Shown: positions 10,806-20,082, numbered from the stretch's first letter. The stretch: DNA of 64,000 nucleotides from JAXMBN01 sp046349875 (GCA_046349875.1 JAXMBN010000019.1:1-64000); one strand, 5' to 3'. Notes: generated from the letters alone by a model not told the origin. A program made the numbers and translations.

Positions 10806-13800
10806 ATGATTTTGCATCTTCGCGCCAAGCTGCTTGGCCTGATGTCGGTATTGCTTCTCTCGTCGCTGGCCCTTGGCGTGATCGGGATCATGCGGTCTCG
10901 CGAGCAATCGCGGATTCTTGCGCAGATCCAAAGCCAAACAAGCTCGCTCGAAATACAAACGAGAGCGCTCAATGAGTCTTCTCAGGCGATTGCGGTCAAC
11001 GTCGGCGAGAACAACGTCATCGCGCAGCAATTCGATAGTCGTTTTCACCAAGTGGTCGATCTTATTCGGTCGAGCGACCAACGTAGTCAACAAGCAAGTG
11101 AAAGGTCTCTGCGAGCATTAGCTGGAACGGCCAACCAATTGCTGAGTCGAGCACAAGAACGGATGCAACTTCTGGTGGATGCGCTGTGTAAGTCCGAACG
11201 GCTTGAAGCAGCATGTACCGTTTTTGCAGGCGGTAACACCTTGGAACGGAATGGCAATGGCGATAGCAGCGATGCCATTGTTGAGAAAGAACTCGTTGCG
11301 GCCGATGAAATCGAAACCTTATTGTCTTCCGCCAATGCGGACCTCTACGTCATCGTGGGCATTGAAGGAAGCGATCGATCGAAGGTTCTGTATTCCAATC
11401 AAGAAAACTTGTTTGGCAAAGATGTTTCCAATAGTTCGCTGTATCGCGAAGTGCTCCTGGAGAATCGCATCACCAAAGGATTTGATCGCATCGGCGATAC
11501 GATTCTGATCGGTGCCGCTAACCTGCTGCGAGATATTCATGGCAAGCCCGCTGCTGTAGTTCTGTGCGGTGTAAGCCTGGATCTCTCGAACATGCGATTC
11601 TTGTCGCGAGACCTCCAAGCGGAACTCGCCTTGTACGTTCCTGAGAACGATCCTCTTCATGTTGTTTACTCAACGTTCAAAAATCACGTTGGAAAGACCA
11701 CGCATCATTTGGCCGTGGAACAAGAAGATGGCAAAACATCTCTTGAGACATTGTTTCAACAAGAATCGATTTCGAACCCTAGCCGAATCCGCGAAAACGA
11801 GAATGGTATTCGATTTTTGATTGCCTTGGCGGACGATGTACACTACCAAACCTCCGGCCTGCCACTGGTGTCGAATCTGGGAGACGTATTTGGATTTCTC
11901 CTAGTGGGACGTGATATGGAAAGCGAGTATCAGAACCGCATTGCCGTGTTAGGAGAATTGGAATCGGCCTTGACGAAAGTGGCTGCGCTCGATGACTCTC
12001 GCAAGCAAATTACCGATGCGTGTGAAGAACAGTCGCTGAGTTTGGCGAATGTCAATGCGTCGGTCGGGCATACCCGTTCTGCACTCGAACAACAATTTGC
12101 GATAGCATACCGCGAGTCACAGTCTTCGGTCTGGATCGCTTCGGTGGCAGTGCTGGTATCGCTGGTTGTATTTGGCACGATCGTTTGGTTCACGCAAAAG
12201 CGTGTGCTCGATCCATTGCAGGCATCATTCCAGCACATTCAAGACGCGAAACAGGACCTTGAGGCTCAGGCAGAGCAACTGCGGGAAGCTCAACTTCAAG
12301 CGGAAACGGCCAATCGAGCGAAGTCGCAGTTCTTGGCCAACATGAGCCACGAAGTACGAACACCGATGACCGCCATTCTTGGCTATGCCGATCTAATGAC
12401 CATGGACGAGTCGACTCCTCTATCGGAACAGCAGTCGAGCTACCTGCAGACGATCAAGTCGAGTGGAAATCATCTATTGCAAGTGATCAACGATATCTTG
12501 GACATTTCCAAGATTGAAGCGGGCAAGTTCGATATTACCAACGAGCGAGCTGATTTGCTGCAACTGCTTCAATGTGTTCGCGATCTTACACAGCCGAGGG
12601 CCAATGAAAAGGATCTCAATTATTCCATCGCATGTACAGGACGACTCCCGAGGTGGATCGATACGGATGAACTTCGCCTTCGACAGATCTTAGTGAACCT
12701 CATAGGCAACGCGATCAAGTTCACCAAACAAGGTAAGGTGACGTTGCGAGTCTCGCTACAAGGTCGCGATCGATTAGTGTTCGACGTCGAAGATACAGGG
12801 ATTGGGATCGAGAAAAATTGCCTAACGACTTTGTTCAATCCCTTTGCACAGGCCGACTCAGGAATTACCCGACAGTTTGGTGGAACGGGACTGGGGCTTT
12901 ATATCTGCCGTAGTTTGGCGAGGCTTATGGGAGGTGAAGTTCGCGCGGAAAGTGAAGTCGGAAAGGGAAGTCAATTTAGCGTGGACCTACCGATCGCATT
13001 GGAAGAGCCCGTGGAGTGGTTTGAAGATTATCAGCTTTACGATATGCGACCGGGACTTAAAAAGCCTGCGCCCGAAGTGGCGAGTCTCAAATCTCTAGAA
13101 GGGATGAGAATTCTCTTGGCGGAAGATGGAATCGACAACCAGCGTTTGATTCAGTTTCATCTTCAAAGAGCGGGTGCCGAAGTGGTCGTGGTGGACAATG
13201 GTCGGACCGCCATTGAACGACTCACATCCGATGGTGGATATGCATCGCCCTTGCAAAGTCCAGCGCCTTTCGACTTGCTCATTCTCGATATGCAAATGCC
13301 AGTGATGGATGGATACAGCGCAGCCACGGAACTGCGCCGGCGAGGAACGTCGCTACCGATTCTGGCTCTGACGGCACATGCCATGAAATCCGATGCGCAG
13401 AAATGTCTCCAAGCAGGGTGCGATGCTTACCAAACCAAACCGATCGACGCCGATCGATTGGTCAAGGCATGTGCTCAATTGATTGACGAGAAGCCGATTC
13501 AGACAGCGGATCAGGATGGTCGAACTCAGGCTGTTTCCACGGTGCCCTCGAACGAACAAACCATTTCACCCAAAGAACTGGCTGTCCAGTGCGAGTTGAC
13601 GGAGCTCGACGATGCCTTTCGCGACTTGATTGGACGATTTGTGGAATCGATTGCGCAGACCGTTCCACGATTGCGAGCCGATCACGCTAGCGGCAATTAT
13701 GACTCGATCCAAGTATTGGCTCATCAGCTTAAAGGAGCTGGGGCAGGGCACGGCTATCCAGGTCTTACCAAGGTAGCATCGCATCTCGAAGCTCGCATCA

Positions 13801-13886
13801 AAGCGCAGATGGATCCGCCAGCGCTTGAAAAGTCGATCGATGATTTAATCGATTACTGCGAAGCCATCGTCGCCGGTTGGGCTTAA
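10806..13886 (+). CDS. Membrane hybrid histidine kinase with cache-like sensor, receiver and HPt domains
   Basis: 1,026 residues. Order: transmembrane helix (about 8-27), a large extracytoplasmic region (about 30-435) resembling dCache sensors (YVIVGIEGSDRSKVLYSNQE, GAANLLRDIHGKPAAVVLCG), second transmembrane helix (about 441-462), a coiled-coil linker, HisKA with His515 in NMSHEVRTPM, HATPase_c (N-box LVNLIGNAIKF, G-boxes DTGIGI and GGTGLGLYI), a receiver domain with Asp828 in LILDMQMPVMDG and Lys in QTKPID, and a C-terminal HPt domain with His973 in LAHQLKGAG. All phosphorelay residues are present. No HAMP domain is obvious. It follows the solute-binding protein by 24 bases, so they probably form one operon and one signalling unit. 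The final output regulator is not in the window. Confidence 0.93.
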   Translation: MILHLRAKLLGLMSVLLLSSLALGVIGIMRSREQSRILAQIQSQTSSLEIQTRALNESSQAIAVNVGENNVIAQQFDSRFHQVVDLIRSSDQRSQQASERSLRALAGTANQLLSRAQERMQLLVDALCKSERLEAACTVFAGGNTLERNGNGDSSDAIVEKELVAADEIETLLSSANADLYVIVGIEGSDRSKVLYSNQENLFGKDVSNSSLYREVLLENRITKGFDRIGDTILIGAANLLRDIHGKPAAVVLCGVSLDLSNMRFLSRDLQAELALYVPENDPLHVVYSTFKNHVGKTTHHLAVEQEDGKTSLETLFQQESISNPSRIRENENGIRFLIALADDVHYQTSGLPLVSNLGDVFGFLLVGRDMESEYQNRIAVLGELESALTKVAALDDSRKQITDACEEQSLSLANVNASVGHTRSALEQQFAIAYRESQSSVWIASVAVLVSLVVFGTIVWFTQKRVLDPLQASFQHIQDAKQDLEAQAEQLREAQLQAETANRAKSQFLANMSHEVRTPMTAILGYADLMTMDESTPLSEQQSSYLQTIKSSGNHLLQVINDILDISKIEAGKFDITNERADLLQLLQCVRDLTQPRANEKDLNYSIACTGRLPRWIDTDELRLRQILVNLIGNAIKFTKQGKVTLRVSLQGRDRLVFDVEDTGIGIEKNCLTTLFNPFAQADSGITRQFGGTGLGLYICRSLARLMGGEVRAESEVGKGSQFSVDLPIALEEPVEWFEDYQLYDMRPGLKKPAPEVASLKSLEGMRILLAEDGIDNQRLIQFHLQRAGAEVVVVDNGRTAIERLTSDGGYASPLQSPAPFDLLILDMQMPVMDGYSAATELRRRGTSLPILALTAHAMKSDAQKCLQAGCDAYQTKPIDADRLVKACAQLIDEKPIQTADQDGRTQAVSTVPSNEQTISPKELAVQCELTELDDAFRDLIGRFVESIAQTVPRLRADHASGNYDSIQVLAHQLKGAGAGHGYPGLTKVASHLEARIKAQMDPPALEKSIDDLIDYCEAIVAGWA

Positions 13887-14008
13887 GAGTTGAGAGCTGA
13901 GAGCTGAGAGCTGAGAGCTGAGAGCTGAGAGCTGAGAGCTGAGAGCTGAGAGCTGAGAGCTGAGAGCTGAGAGCTGAGAGCTGAGAGCTGAGAGCTGAGA
14001 GCTGAGAG
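13887..14008 (+). repeat. Heptamer tandem array AGAGCTG (about 17 copies)
   Basis: Starting directly after the TAA of the hybrid kinase gene, the 7-bp unit AGAGCTG is repeated without interruption for about 120 bases (the first unit is a variant, GAGTTGA). It is the outermost of several 7-bp arrays in the 13.9-15.6 kb interval and the only one without a mirrored partner on the other side of the glycosyltransferase gene. Confidence 0.95.
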
Positions 14009-14012
14009 GATG

Positions 14013-14027
14013 CCTCAAACTATGAGG
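14013..14027. other. Short hairpin between heptamer arrays
   Basis: CCTCA and TGAGG with a 5-base spacer separate the AGAGCTG array from the CTCTACC array. It could be part of a former terminator or a joint between arrays; it has no T-run. Confidence 0.4.
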
Positions 14028-14028
14028 T

Positions 14029-14187
14029 ACTCTCTACCCTCTACCCTCTACCCTCTACCCTCTACTCTCTACTCTCTACTCTCTACTCTCTACTCTCTAC
14101 TCTCTACTCTCTACTCTCTACTCTCTACTCTCTACTCTCTACTCTAGCTTCTAGTTTCTAGCTTCTAGCTTCTAGCTTCTAGCTTCT
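14029..14187 (+). repeat. Composite heptamer arrays CTCTACC, CTCTACT and CTAGCTT
   Basis: Three 7-bp arrays run into each other: CTCTACC (about 14031-14062), CTCTACT (about 14063-14145) and CTAGCTT with a CTAGTTT variant (about 14144-14187). Period 7 is kept through the transitions, as if one array changed by point substitutions spreading through copies. The last array overlaps the 3' end of the glycosyltransferase gene and contains its stop codon (14165-14167). The reverse complements of CTCTACT and CTAGCTT reappear in mirrored order upstream of that gene. Confidence 0.95.
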
Positions 14188-15449
14188 CGATCACCTTCGC
14201 AGTGTGAGCTTCGATGGAGATGATCCTCTGAAGGCGGTCGCGTTGAGCATTGCGTTCTTGGATCGAGATTGGTCCGCTTTGCATGGCTTGTTCCAAACCG
14301 TGAATAAGAGCGTTTGCGTCTAGCGGCGGAACGAGTTGTCCATGCTGCAGCCGCTGGTGGGTTTCAGGAAATGCTCCGTGAGCGGGCAACAAATAGGGAA
14401 CGCCCGCGGCCGCTGCTTCGAGGACGAATAGTCCCTTAGGCTCTTGATAGCGCGTGGGAACGCACAACAAATCGATCCGATCTAAAAAGGAGATCTTCTC
14501 CCGCCGATCGACGCTGCCATGGTAGGTCCATTGTCCCGCCAAACCTGCTTCATCGAGTTTCCGTTGCTGTTGATTCCAAAAGTCTTGGTGCTGGGGTCCC
14601 ATCCATCCAGCCATTTCCAGTGTGGCAGTGCATTCCGGATTGCGTTTTCGAAGACCAATAAAGGCATCGACCACAAGATCGAGCCCTTTTTCTGGGGCCA
14701 TGCGAGCCAAATAGCCAATGCGATAGGGACCTTCGATGCGGCTCGATGGGCGTTGCTGAAAGTCTTGCAATTCGATTCCCAAGGGAATGATAGTGATCTT
14801 CTCCTGCGGTATCGCCATCCAACGCGACATCCGATCGGCATAGTCGCGACTATGAAAGAGAAAACCATCGACCCATGGGATCAAAGATCGAATGGCTGTA
14901 AGGGATTGTTGCTGATAAGGCTCTGGTAACGATTCCAAAAAGATATCATCCCCTTGGATCGTCACAAAAGTGCGAGCCTGTGTTCGCTGCTTGAACTCGG
15001 GGAGACACCCCGCAATGAGCATATTGGTTAACAAGAGATGAGTCGGTTGGATATCTCGCGTCAACCAATCGCATAACCGCAGCACCTCTTTCCGCTGATT
15101 GCCTTCCATTCCGCGGAGCATCGAAACCGTCAACGCACCTAAGAAACGGGCGTCGGTTTTCATAGCCCCGCGTGAGCCAACGAATCAACGAAGGGCGATT
15201 GAGGGCCGAGTCCAGCCATCGCGGTAGATAGGTAAGCCATGGCATCTTCTGCTGAAGAAATACATTGATGCCACCAAAGAAGACTCGATCGATACTTTGA
15301 TCCGCTTCATCGGTAGTGATCGGCGTATAAACGGGAGTCAACAGACACTCGATGCCCTGCCGAATAGCTTCTTTCGCGACCGAATTGTCGTGCATGCAAC
15401 TACCGCAGTACATGCCTGCTGCACCTGCGGTCAAATAAACCACTTTCAT
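14165..15449 (-). CDS. Glycosyltransferase, GT4-like (one frameshift)
   Basis: About 428 residues. The N-terminal half (from the ATG at 15449) begins KVVYLTAGAAGMYCGSCMHD, a glycine- and cysteine-containing donor-binding start seen in planctomycete and deltaproteobacterial GT4 proteins. The C-terminal half has VTIQGDDIFLESLP, ITIIPLGIELQDF, GYLARMAPEKGLDLVVDAF, and DLLCVPTRYQEPKGLFVLEA, which is the GT-B nucleotide-sugar E-x7-E region. The frame changes near 15165 inside WLTRG/AMKTDARFLG, so one indel is needed to join the halves. Its last codons and stop fall inside a 7-bp repeat array, so the C-terminus EKLEARS is repeat-encoded. Sugar donor and acceptor are unknown. Confidence 0.85.
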
Positions 15450-15520
15450 CCCAAGGCCCCAATCCAACGAAAGACTTGCTTCGCCATCGCGAGAGGAACT
15501 CAAGATTATAGACGTATTTT

Positions 15521-15638
15521 AAGAAGCTAGAAGCTAGAAGCTAGAAGCTAGAAGCGAGAAGCGAGAAGCGAAGCGAGAAGCGAGTAGAGAGTAGAGAGTA
15601 GAGAGTAGAGAGTAGAGAGTAGAGAGTAGAGAGTAGAA
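15521..15638 (+). repeat. Composite heptamer arrays AGAAGCT, AGAAGCG and AGTAGAG
   Basis: Three consecutive 7-bp arrays: AGAAGCT (about 15522-15554), AGAAGCG with one internal shortened copy (about 15551-15582) and AGTAGAG (about 15583-15637). AGAAGCT and AGTAGAG are the reverse complements of the CTAGCTT and CTCTACT arrays found on the other side of the glycosyltransferase gene, and they appear in mirrored order. They lie about 70 bases upstream of the gene start, where its promoter would be expected. Confidence 0.95.
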
Positions 15639-15642
15639 ATGC

Positions 15643-15677
15643 CACGAAGCACCGAATCCGAGATTGGGTGCTTCGTG
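15643..15677. terminator. Strong hairpin between heptamer array and small lipoprotein gene
   Basis: CACGAAGCACC (15643-15653) pairs perfectly with GGTGCTTCGTG (15667-15677), and the inner bases AATC/GATT extend the stem around a CGA loop. It lies downstream of the lipoprotein gene stop (15774) on the minus strand. There is no clear T-run, so termination is plausible rather than shown. Confidence 0.5.
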
Positions 15678-15773
15678 TGTTCTAAGTTTCGATGAGAGTC
15701 AAGTCGCGACTTGGGGAATCACTTCAGCCCAATTTAGATGCGATGAAATGACGGGTCCAAAGAAATTGCTTGC

Positions 15774-16243
15774 CTACTTTTCGGAGAGGTCAAACGTGAA
15801 TTCGTTCTTGCCGCTCTTCACATCGGCCGTGAGTCCTGATGTTCCAGGAAGTTTGTACTTCGCAGGAAGCAAGTCCTTCAAGGTAGGAATTGGAGTTTCA
15901 CCTGGCGAAGGTTTGTAATCGCCGCCGTCTTGGCTATTTCCTTCGTCCTTTCCTTTGGATTTTCCAAGTTCAACCTTTACAATGGTACCACGGCATGATT
16001 GCCAATCAATGCACCGTCTCCGTCTTTGTACGTCTTCAGCATGACGCGACACCCTGAGCATCGGTAATACCAAAGGCTGGTGGTGGATTGTTGGCGATCG
16101 GTAAAGGTTACGGCTTGGCACCTTCCACTGCTTTGCCTTTCTGCGTCACGGTGACTTTGACGGGAGCGGTTGGCTTTGTATCTCCAGAAGAACCTGTGCA
16201 GCCAACGGCAAAGAGTAAGTACAATGGGAATGAAACGATTCAT
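15774..16243 (-). CDS. Small lipoprotein, carboxypeptidase-regulatory-like (frameshifted)
   Basis: The start ATG at 16243 gives MNRFIPIVLTL, then after a one-base shift FAVGCTGSSGDTKPTAPVKV, a lipobox with a cysteine near residue 16. The next part, VTVTQKGKAVEGAK, and later VMLKTYKDGDGALIGNHAVV followed by KVELGKSKGKDEGNSQDG are the usual parts of small planctomycete lipoproteins that carry one transthyretin-like/carboxypeptidase-regulatory fold. The C-terminus ends LTADVKSGKNEFTFDLSEK. Three or so indels must be corrected to read it through. It lies directly downstream of a DUF1559 gene in the same direction, a very common planctomycete pair of unknown function. Confidence 0.7.
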
Positions 16244-16270
16244 AGTTGCTTCCTTGATGCAATGAGAATG

Positions 16271-16310
16271 AAAAACCGCACGTCATTCGTGGGAACGACG
16301 CGCGGTTTTT
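16271..16310 (-). terminator. Rho-independent-type terminator after the DUF1559 gene
   Basis: AAAAACCGCACGTC (16271-16284) and GACGCGCGGTTTTT (16297-16310) form a 14-bp stem with one mismatch, bordered by an A-run/T-run on both sides. Read on the minus strand it lies 22 bases beyond the DUF1559 stop and would end that transcript before the lipoprotein gene, or attenuate read-through. Confidence 0.75.
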
Positions 16311-16332
16311 GTCATTGAAATTTTAAACGATA

Positions 16333-17439
16333 CTAGTCGTTGACGGAAACGGTTTCACCACCGGAGATCGATCCCATCGCACCCCAAACGCCATAAGGGC
16401 TAGGACCCGAGGTAACTGGAGCAGCTGAGGTATTGCCCGTATCGATCGAATCCGAAATGAATCGGACAGAACCATCCATCAGGACTGCGTTCACACCACC
16501 AGTATGGTAGCTGGACGCGTTGAGCACACCACCGTTCGAGTCTGCATTTCCATTGTTATCGTTGACGCAAGATGGCTTGTTAGGTCCGAGGATGGTGTTG
16601 AAACCAACGCGTTCGGCTTGACCATCTGAATACAACGCACCGAATCGGCCCTTGACTTGGACCGAGGCCGAATAGTAGCGACCTACGGCGGCAGCCAAGC
16701 AAGAGCCTGGGTTGGTGCTGACCGTTGGAACGACGGCCGTACCCATGCGGATTTCGTCGGTACCCGTTTGGCGAAGACCAAAGTTGGTCGACCAAACGCG
16801 TTCGCTGACGCCGATGGTGTTGCTCAAGCCGTCAGTGAAATCGCGGAACCCGCGGCGGAAGAAGGTCGCTGAAAACGCTCCTCGCATATCCACCGTGTTC
16901 GAGTTGTGGCTCATCATCGTATCACCCAAACTGAACGCATAGCTGTTCCGTCCATTCTGTCCGGCTTGAATACGTGGGGTTAGATCGGATGGGCAGAGAT
17001 AGGTGCTGACCTGTGTCCCCCATGGCGTGTATCCACCGCCATACCAACCAGCAGGTCCGGCAGGAGGGAAAACATTGGATCCGCTTGTGTAACCGCTATC
17101 GACGATATTGGCCAATGCCGTTTGTTCGATGAACGCCAACAACGGAATGAAAGCACTCTTGCGATAATAGTTCGCTCGAATGCGTGGTGGATCCAAATTG
17201 ATGTCGTAGTTGCTGCCACCACGACGGGGAGGAATGGCCTTAAATGCACTTTCATAATTGTGCAGAGCCAAACCAATTTGTTTGAGATTGTTCGAGCACT
17301 GCATGCGACGAGCTGCTTCGCGAGCTTGCTGAACGGCTGGCAATAACAATCCGACGAGAATACCAATGATGGCGATAACCACCAACAACTCGACCAAAGT
17401 GAAGCCCTTCACTTTAGCCCTATCAATTCGGGCTTTCAT
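16333..17439 (-). CDS. DUF1559 prepilin-like protein
   Basis: 368 residues. The N-terminus has a type IV prepilin cleavage/methylation motif (KGFTLVELLVVIAIIGILVG) followed by LLPAVQQAREAARRMQCSNN and LKQIGLALHNYES, the DUF1559 hallmark. The C-terminal part has SYHTGGVNAVLMDGSVRFIS, also diagnostic (H-x-GG-x-N-x-x-x-x-DGSVRF). Planctomycetes carry tens to hundreds of these genes. They are presumably exported through a type II/IV pilus-like system and their role is unknown. I chose the ATG at 17439 because GGAG sits 8 bases before it; an in-frame ATG at 17454 is less likely. Confidence 0.92.
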   Translation of the reverse strand: MKARIDRAKVKGFTLVELLVVIAIIGILVGLLLPAVQQAREAARRMQCSNNLKQIGLALHNYESAFKAIPPRRGGSNYDINLDPPRIRANYYRKSAFIPLLAFIEQTALANIVDSGYTSGSNVFPPAGPAGWYGGGYTPWGTQVSTYLCPSDLTPRIQAGQNGRNSYAFSLGDTMMSHNSNTVDMRGAFSATFFRRGFRDFTDGLSNTIGVSERVWSTNFGLRQTGTDEIRMGTAVVPTVSTNPGSCLAAAVGRYYSASVQVKGRFGALYSDGQAERVGFNTILGPNKPSCVNDNNGNADSNGGVLNASSYHTGGVNAVLMDGSVRFISDSIDTGNTSAAPVTSGPSPYGVWGAMGSISGGETVSVND

Positions 17440-17681
17440 AACAAAACACTCCATGAGAGGAAAAGAACAGAGATCGTGTTCGCGTAGACGGGAGGGATTA
17501 GCGGGAGGTAGGAATGGGAGTTAAAGTCCCGCTAGATAGTATTTATTGTCGCAAACACCGGTGTTGGCTGCAAGTTCTGAAAATTGCAAAGCTAAATGAA
17601 ATCTCTTGTGTTTAAAATGTGATTCCATTTTCAACAACTACAGAGACGCTATTAAGGAGGGTTTGTCGGTGCGATGCGGGG

Positions 17682-18191
17682 CTACGAAATCTCTTTCTCG
17701 ATCTTCTTGATCTCGTCCCGAAGGCGGCCTGCGTTCTCATAATCTTCTTTATCGATGGCGGCTTTCATTTCTTTACGCAACTGAATCAACTTGTGTTGCT
17801 GGTCTGGTGGAACCACGGCGCGGGATGGATGCTTGCCTTTATGAACCTTCGAACCATGGATACTCACTAAGAGAGGTTCGAGATCGCTTTCGAAGAACAC
17901 ATAGTCATAAGGACAGCCAAGTCGTCCGGTCTGACGGAAGTCCGAAAACTGAATGCCACACATGGGACAAGCTTTTTGATCCAATTCCGCCAATTGTTCG
18001 GCGGTTTGGTCGAGCTTGAGTTGTTTGGCCAACATCCCGGTGAGCGATGAAGGGGCCTCGTTCGGTGCCTCACCACCCGACAGATATTCGCGAGCATGGT
18101 CTTCGCAAAGATGCAGTACGCTTGGGCCGTTGGCCTCAGTCAATTCCGTGATATGAAACGTGGCTGGCTTTTCGCAGTGTTGGCACTTCAT
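17682..18191 (-). CDS. McsA-like zinc-finger protein with UvrB/UvrC motif
   Basis: 169 residues. It has two pairs of CxxC-type zinc-binding motifs (MKCQHCEKPATFHITEL with LHLCEDH, and KACPMCGIQFSDF with LGCPYDYVFF) and a C-terminal UVR motif (LIQLRKEMKAAIDKEDYENA, then GRLRDEIKKIE). This is the layout of McsA, the activator of the McsB protein-arginine kinase, and related UvrB/UvrC-motif proteins. No mcsB or clpC is beside it in this window. Start at the ATG at 18191, where family similarity begins. Confidence 0.85.
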   Translation of the reverse strand: MKCQHCEKPATFHITELTEANGPSVLHLCEDHAREYLSGGEAPNEAPSSLTGMLAKQLKLDQTAEQLAELDQKACPMCGIQFSDFRQTGRLGCPYDYVFFESDLEPLLVSIHGSKVHKGKHPSRAVVPPDQQHKLIQLRKEMKAAIDKEDYENAGRLRDEIKKIEKEIS

Positions 18192-18558
18192 GACAGGCTC
18201 GGCTTCTTCCCAAGGCGTGACTAAAACCCTTTCCTGCATTCTAGGGCTGAGGGGAGGACCTAACCAGACGAGTCTCCTGGAAATCAAGTGAATCCCAGCG
18301 AACCCGACGCCCGTCGCAGAGCTCTATGATCACAACGATAGGCCAGCCCAGAACGTCCATGGAAATATTAGACGAGACCATCTTTCCGCAAATCATGGCG
18401 CATCGAGGGCTTCTGAAAAATAGGGTTTCCTAGTCTAATGTTGTTTCCCGAAGCGTTTGAAAGCGGAATTCACCCGCGGCTAGCCCCATGCGGCTCGCGG
18501 GGAATCGATTCCACCTATCGCGTTGGTTCTGGGTTCTGAACGGTTATTGAATTGATCT
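18192..18558. other. Intergenic region upstream of trpE
   Basis: About 370 bases between two divergent genes. I saw no trp leader peptide with tandem Trp codons, no obvious attenuator hairpin and no gene. It should contain divergent promoters, which I could not place. Confidence 0.4.
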
Positions 18559-20051
18559 ATGACGACACTGCCTGATCGCGACACATTCCGTACCTTCGCC
18601 GAAACCTACGATTACGTTCCAGTCTATCGAAGGTTATTGAGTGATGCCCTGACTCCCGTAACCGCCTTTCGGTTGCTCGATGAACCTTTGGCTTGCAGTT
18701 GTTTGTTCGAAAGCGTCATAGGGGGCGAAAAGGTTGGACGTTATAGCATGATCGCGGTGCATCCGCGGATGCGTATGACGGCTCACGGTCAGCGTGGCCA
18801 TCTATCGCGGTCAATCGTGCAGAGACGTTTGAGACACAGGATCCTCTTGAAACTTTGGAACGCGAAGTAAGCCAACGGAGCGTTGCACCGACGCCCGATC
18901 TTCCGCCGTTCATCGGTGGTGCCATCGGCTATGCCGGATATGACGTCGTTCGCTATGTGGAGAGTCTTCCCAATCCACCGCACGATGATCGGCAATTGCC
19001 CGATCTCGATTTTGGATTTTACGACGGTCTCGTCGTCTTCGACAATGTTACGAAGACGATGTTGGTCGTGACATTGATTGAGCCCAAGGCCTATCCGAGT
19101 GCGGATGCAGCCTACGACGCGGCTATGCAGAAGATCGATGCAACGGTGCGCAAGCTTTCGCAGCCGCTGCCTGGCGCGAGCATTGCAGAAATTCAACTTG
19201 GAGGCACACCGAAGCTACAAGCGAAGTCGAATTTCACGCAAGAAGGGTTCGAGCAAGCCGTTCGCAATTGCAACGAGTACATTTTGGCGGGCGATATCTT
19301 TCAAGTCGTCATCAGTCAGCGTTGGGAAGTCCCTTTCGAAGGTGATCCATTTGAACTCTATCGATCCTTGCGAGTCATCAATCCGTCGCCGTTTATGTTC
19401 TTCGTTCGCACTCCAGAAGCAACCTTGGTAGGCGCATCGCCCGAGGTAATGTGCCGTGTAGTCGATGGTATCGTGACGGTACGTCCATTGGCAGGAACTC
19501 GTCCTCGCGGGCGAACGGAAGAAGAAGATCGACGTCTGGCCGATGAATTGTTGGCCGATCCGAAAGAGCGAGCAGAGCATGTGATGCTCGTCGATTTAGG
19601 ACGCAATGATGTCGGCAGGGTCGCCAAGTTTGGATCGGTGGTCTTGAGCGATGTGATGTGTATCGAACGATATTCACACGTCATGCACATATCCTCCAAT
19701 GTCGATGGAACCTTGCGCGATGGAATGGATGCCATGGATGCGCTCAAGGCTTGCCTGCCAGCCGGAACGGTTTCGGGAGCCCCAAAGGTTCGCGCGATGG
19801 AAATCATCGATGAAGTCGAACCGACTCGCCGAGGTCCTTACGCTGGAGCGGTCGGGTATATCGATTATCGAGGCAACATGGACACGTGCATTGCTTTGCG
19901 AACCATGGTTGTTTCGGAAGGCAAAGTCTACATCCAAGCGGGTGCGGGCCTGGTAGCCGATAGCGATCCCACGAGCGAATTCCAAGAAACACAGAACAAA
20001 GCACGGGCTATGTTGCGGGCCGTTGAAGCGACGCTTCAGCGACAAGGATAG
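18559..20051 (+). CDS. trpE: Anthranilate synthase component I (frameshifted)
   Basis: About 497 residues: makes anthranilate from chorismate with the TrpG amidotransferase, first step of tryptophan synthesis. The N-terminal lobe (VPVYRRLLSDALTPVTAFRL, CLFESVIGGEKVGRYSMIAV) carries the LLES-like feedback-binding region. The catalytic lobe is complete: PSPFMFFVRTPEATLVGASP, VRPLAGTRPRGRTEEED, HVMLVDLGRNDVGRVA, LPAGTVSGAPKVRAMEII, YAGAVGYIDYRGNMDTCIAL and IQAGAGLVADSDPTSEFQE. Two frame changes fall between about 18790 and 18830 (GQ-VAIYRGQ-ETFETQDP), so the gene reads as one protein after small corrections. trpG is not adjacent. Confidence 0.9.
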
Positions 20052-20060
20052 AAAAGCAGA

Positions 20061-20082
20061 GCATTCAATCTAAGTTGAATGC
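20061..20082. terminator. Hairpin between convergent trpE and flgJ
   Basis: GCATTCAA and TTGAATGC flank a 6-base loop in the 50-base gap between two convergent genes. There is no T-run, so a bidirectional terminator is only plausible. Confidence 0.45.

Noticed and set aside
13887..15638. Heptamer arrays as CRISPR or as a coding repeat protein
   Set aside because: Units are 7 bp without spacers, contain stops in all frames, and lie at gene borders.
18192..18558. trp leader or attenuator upstream of trpE
   Set aside because: No short reading frame with tandem Trp codons and no convincing alternative hairpins were seen.
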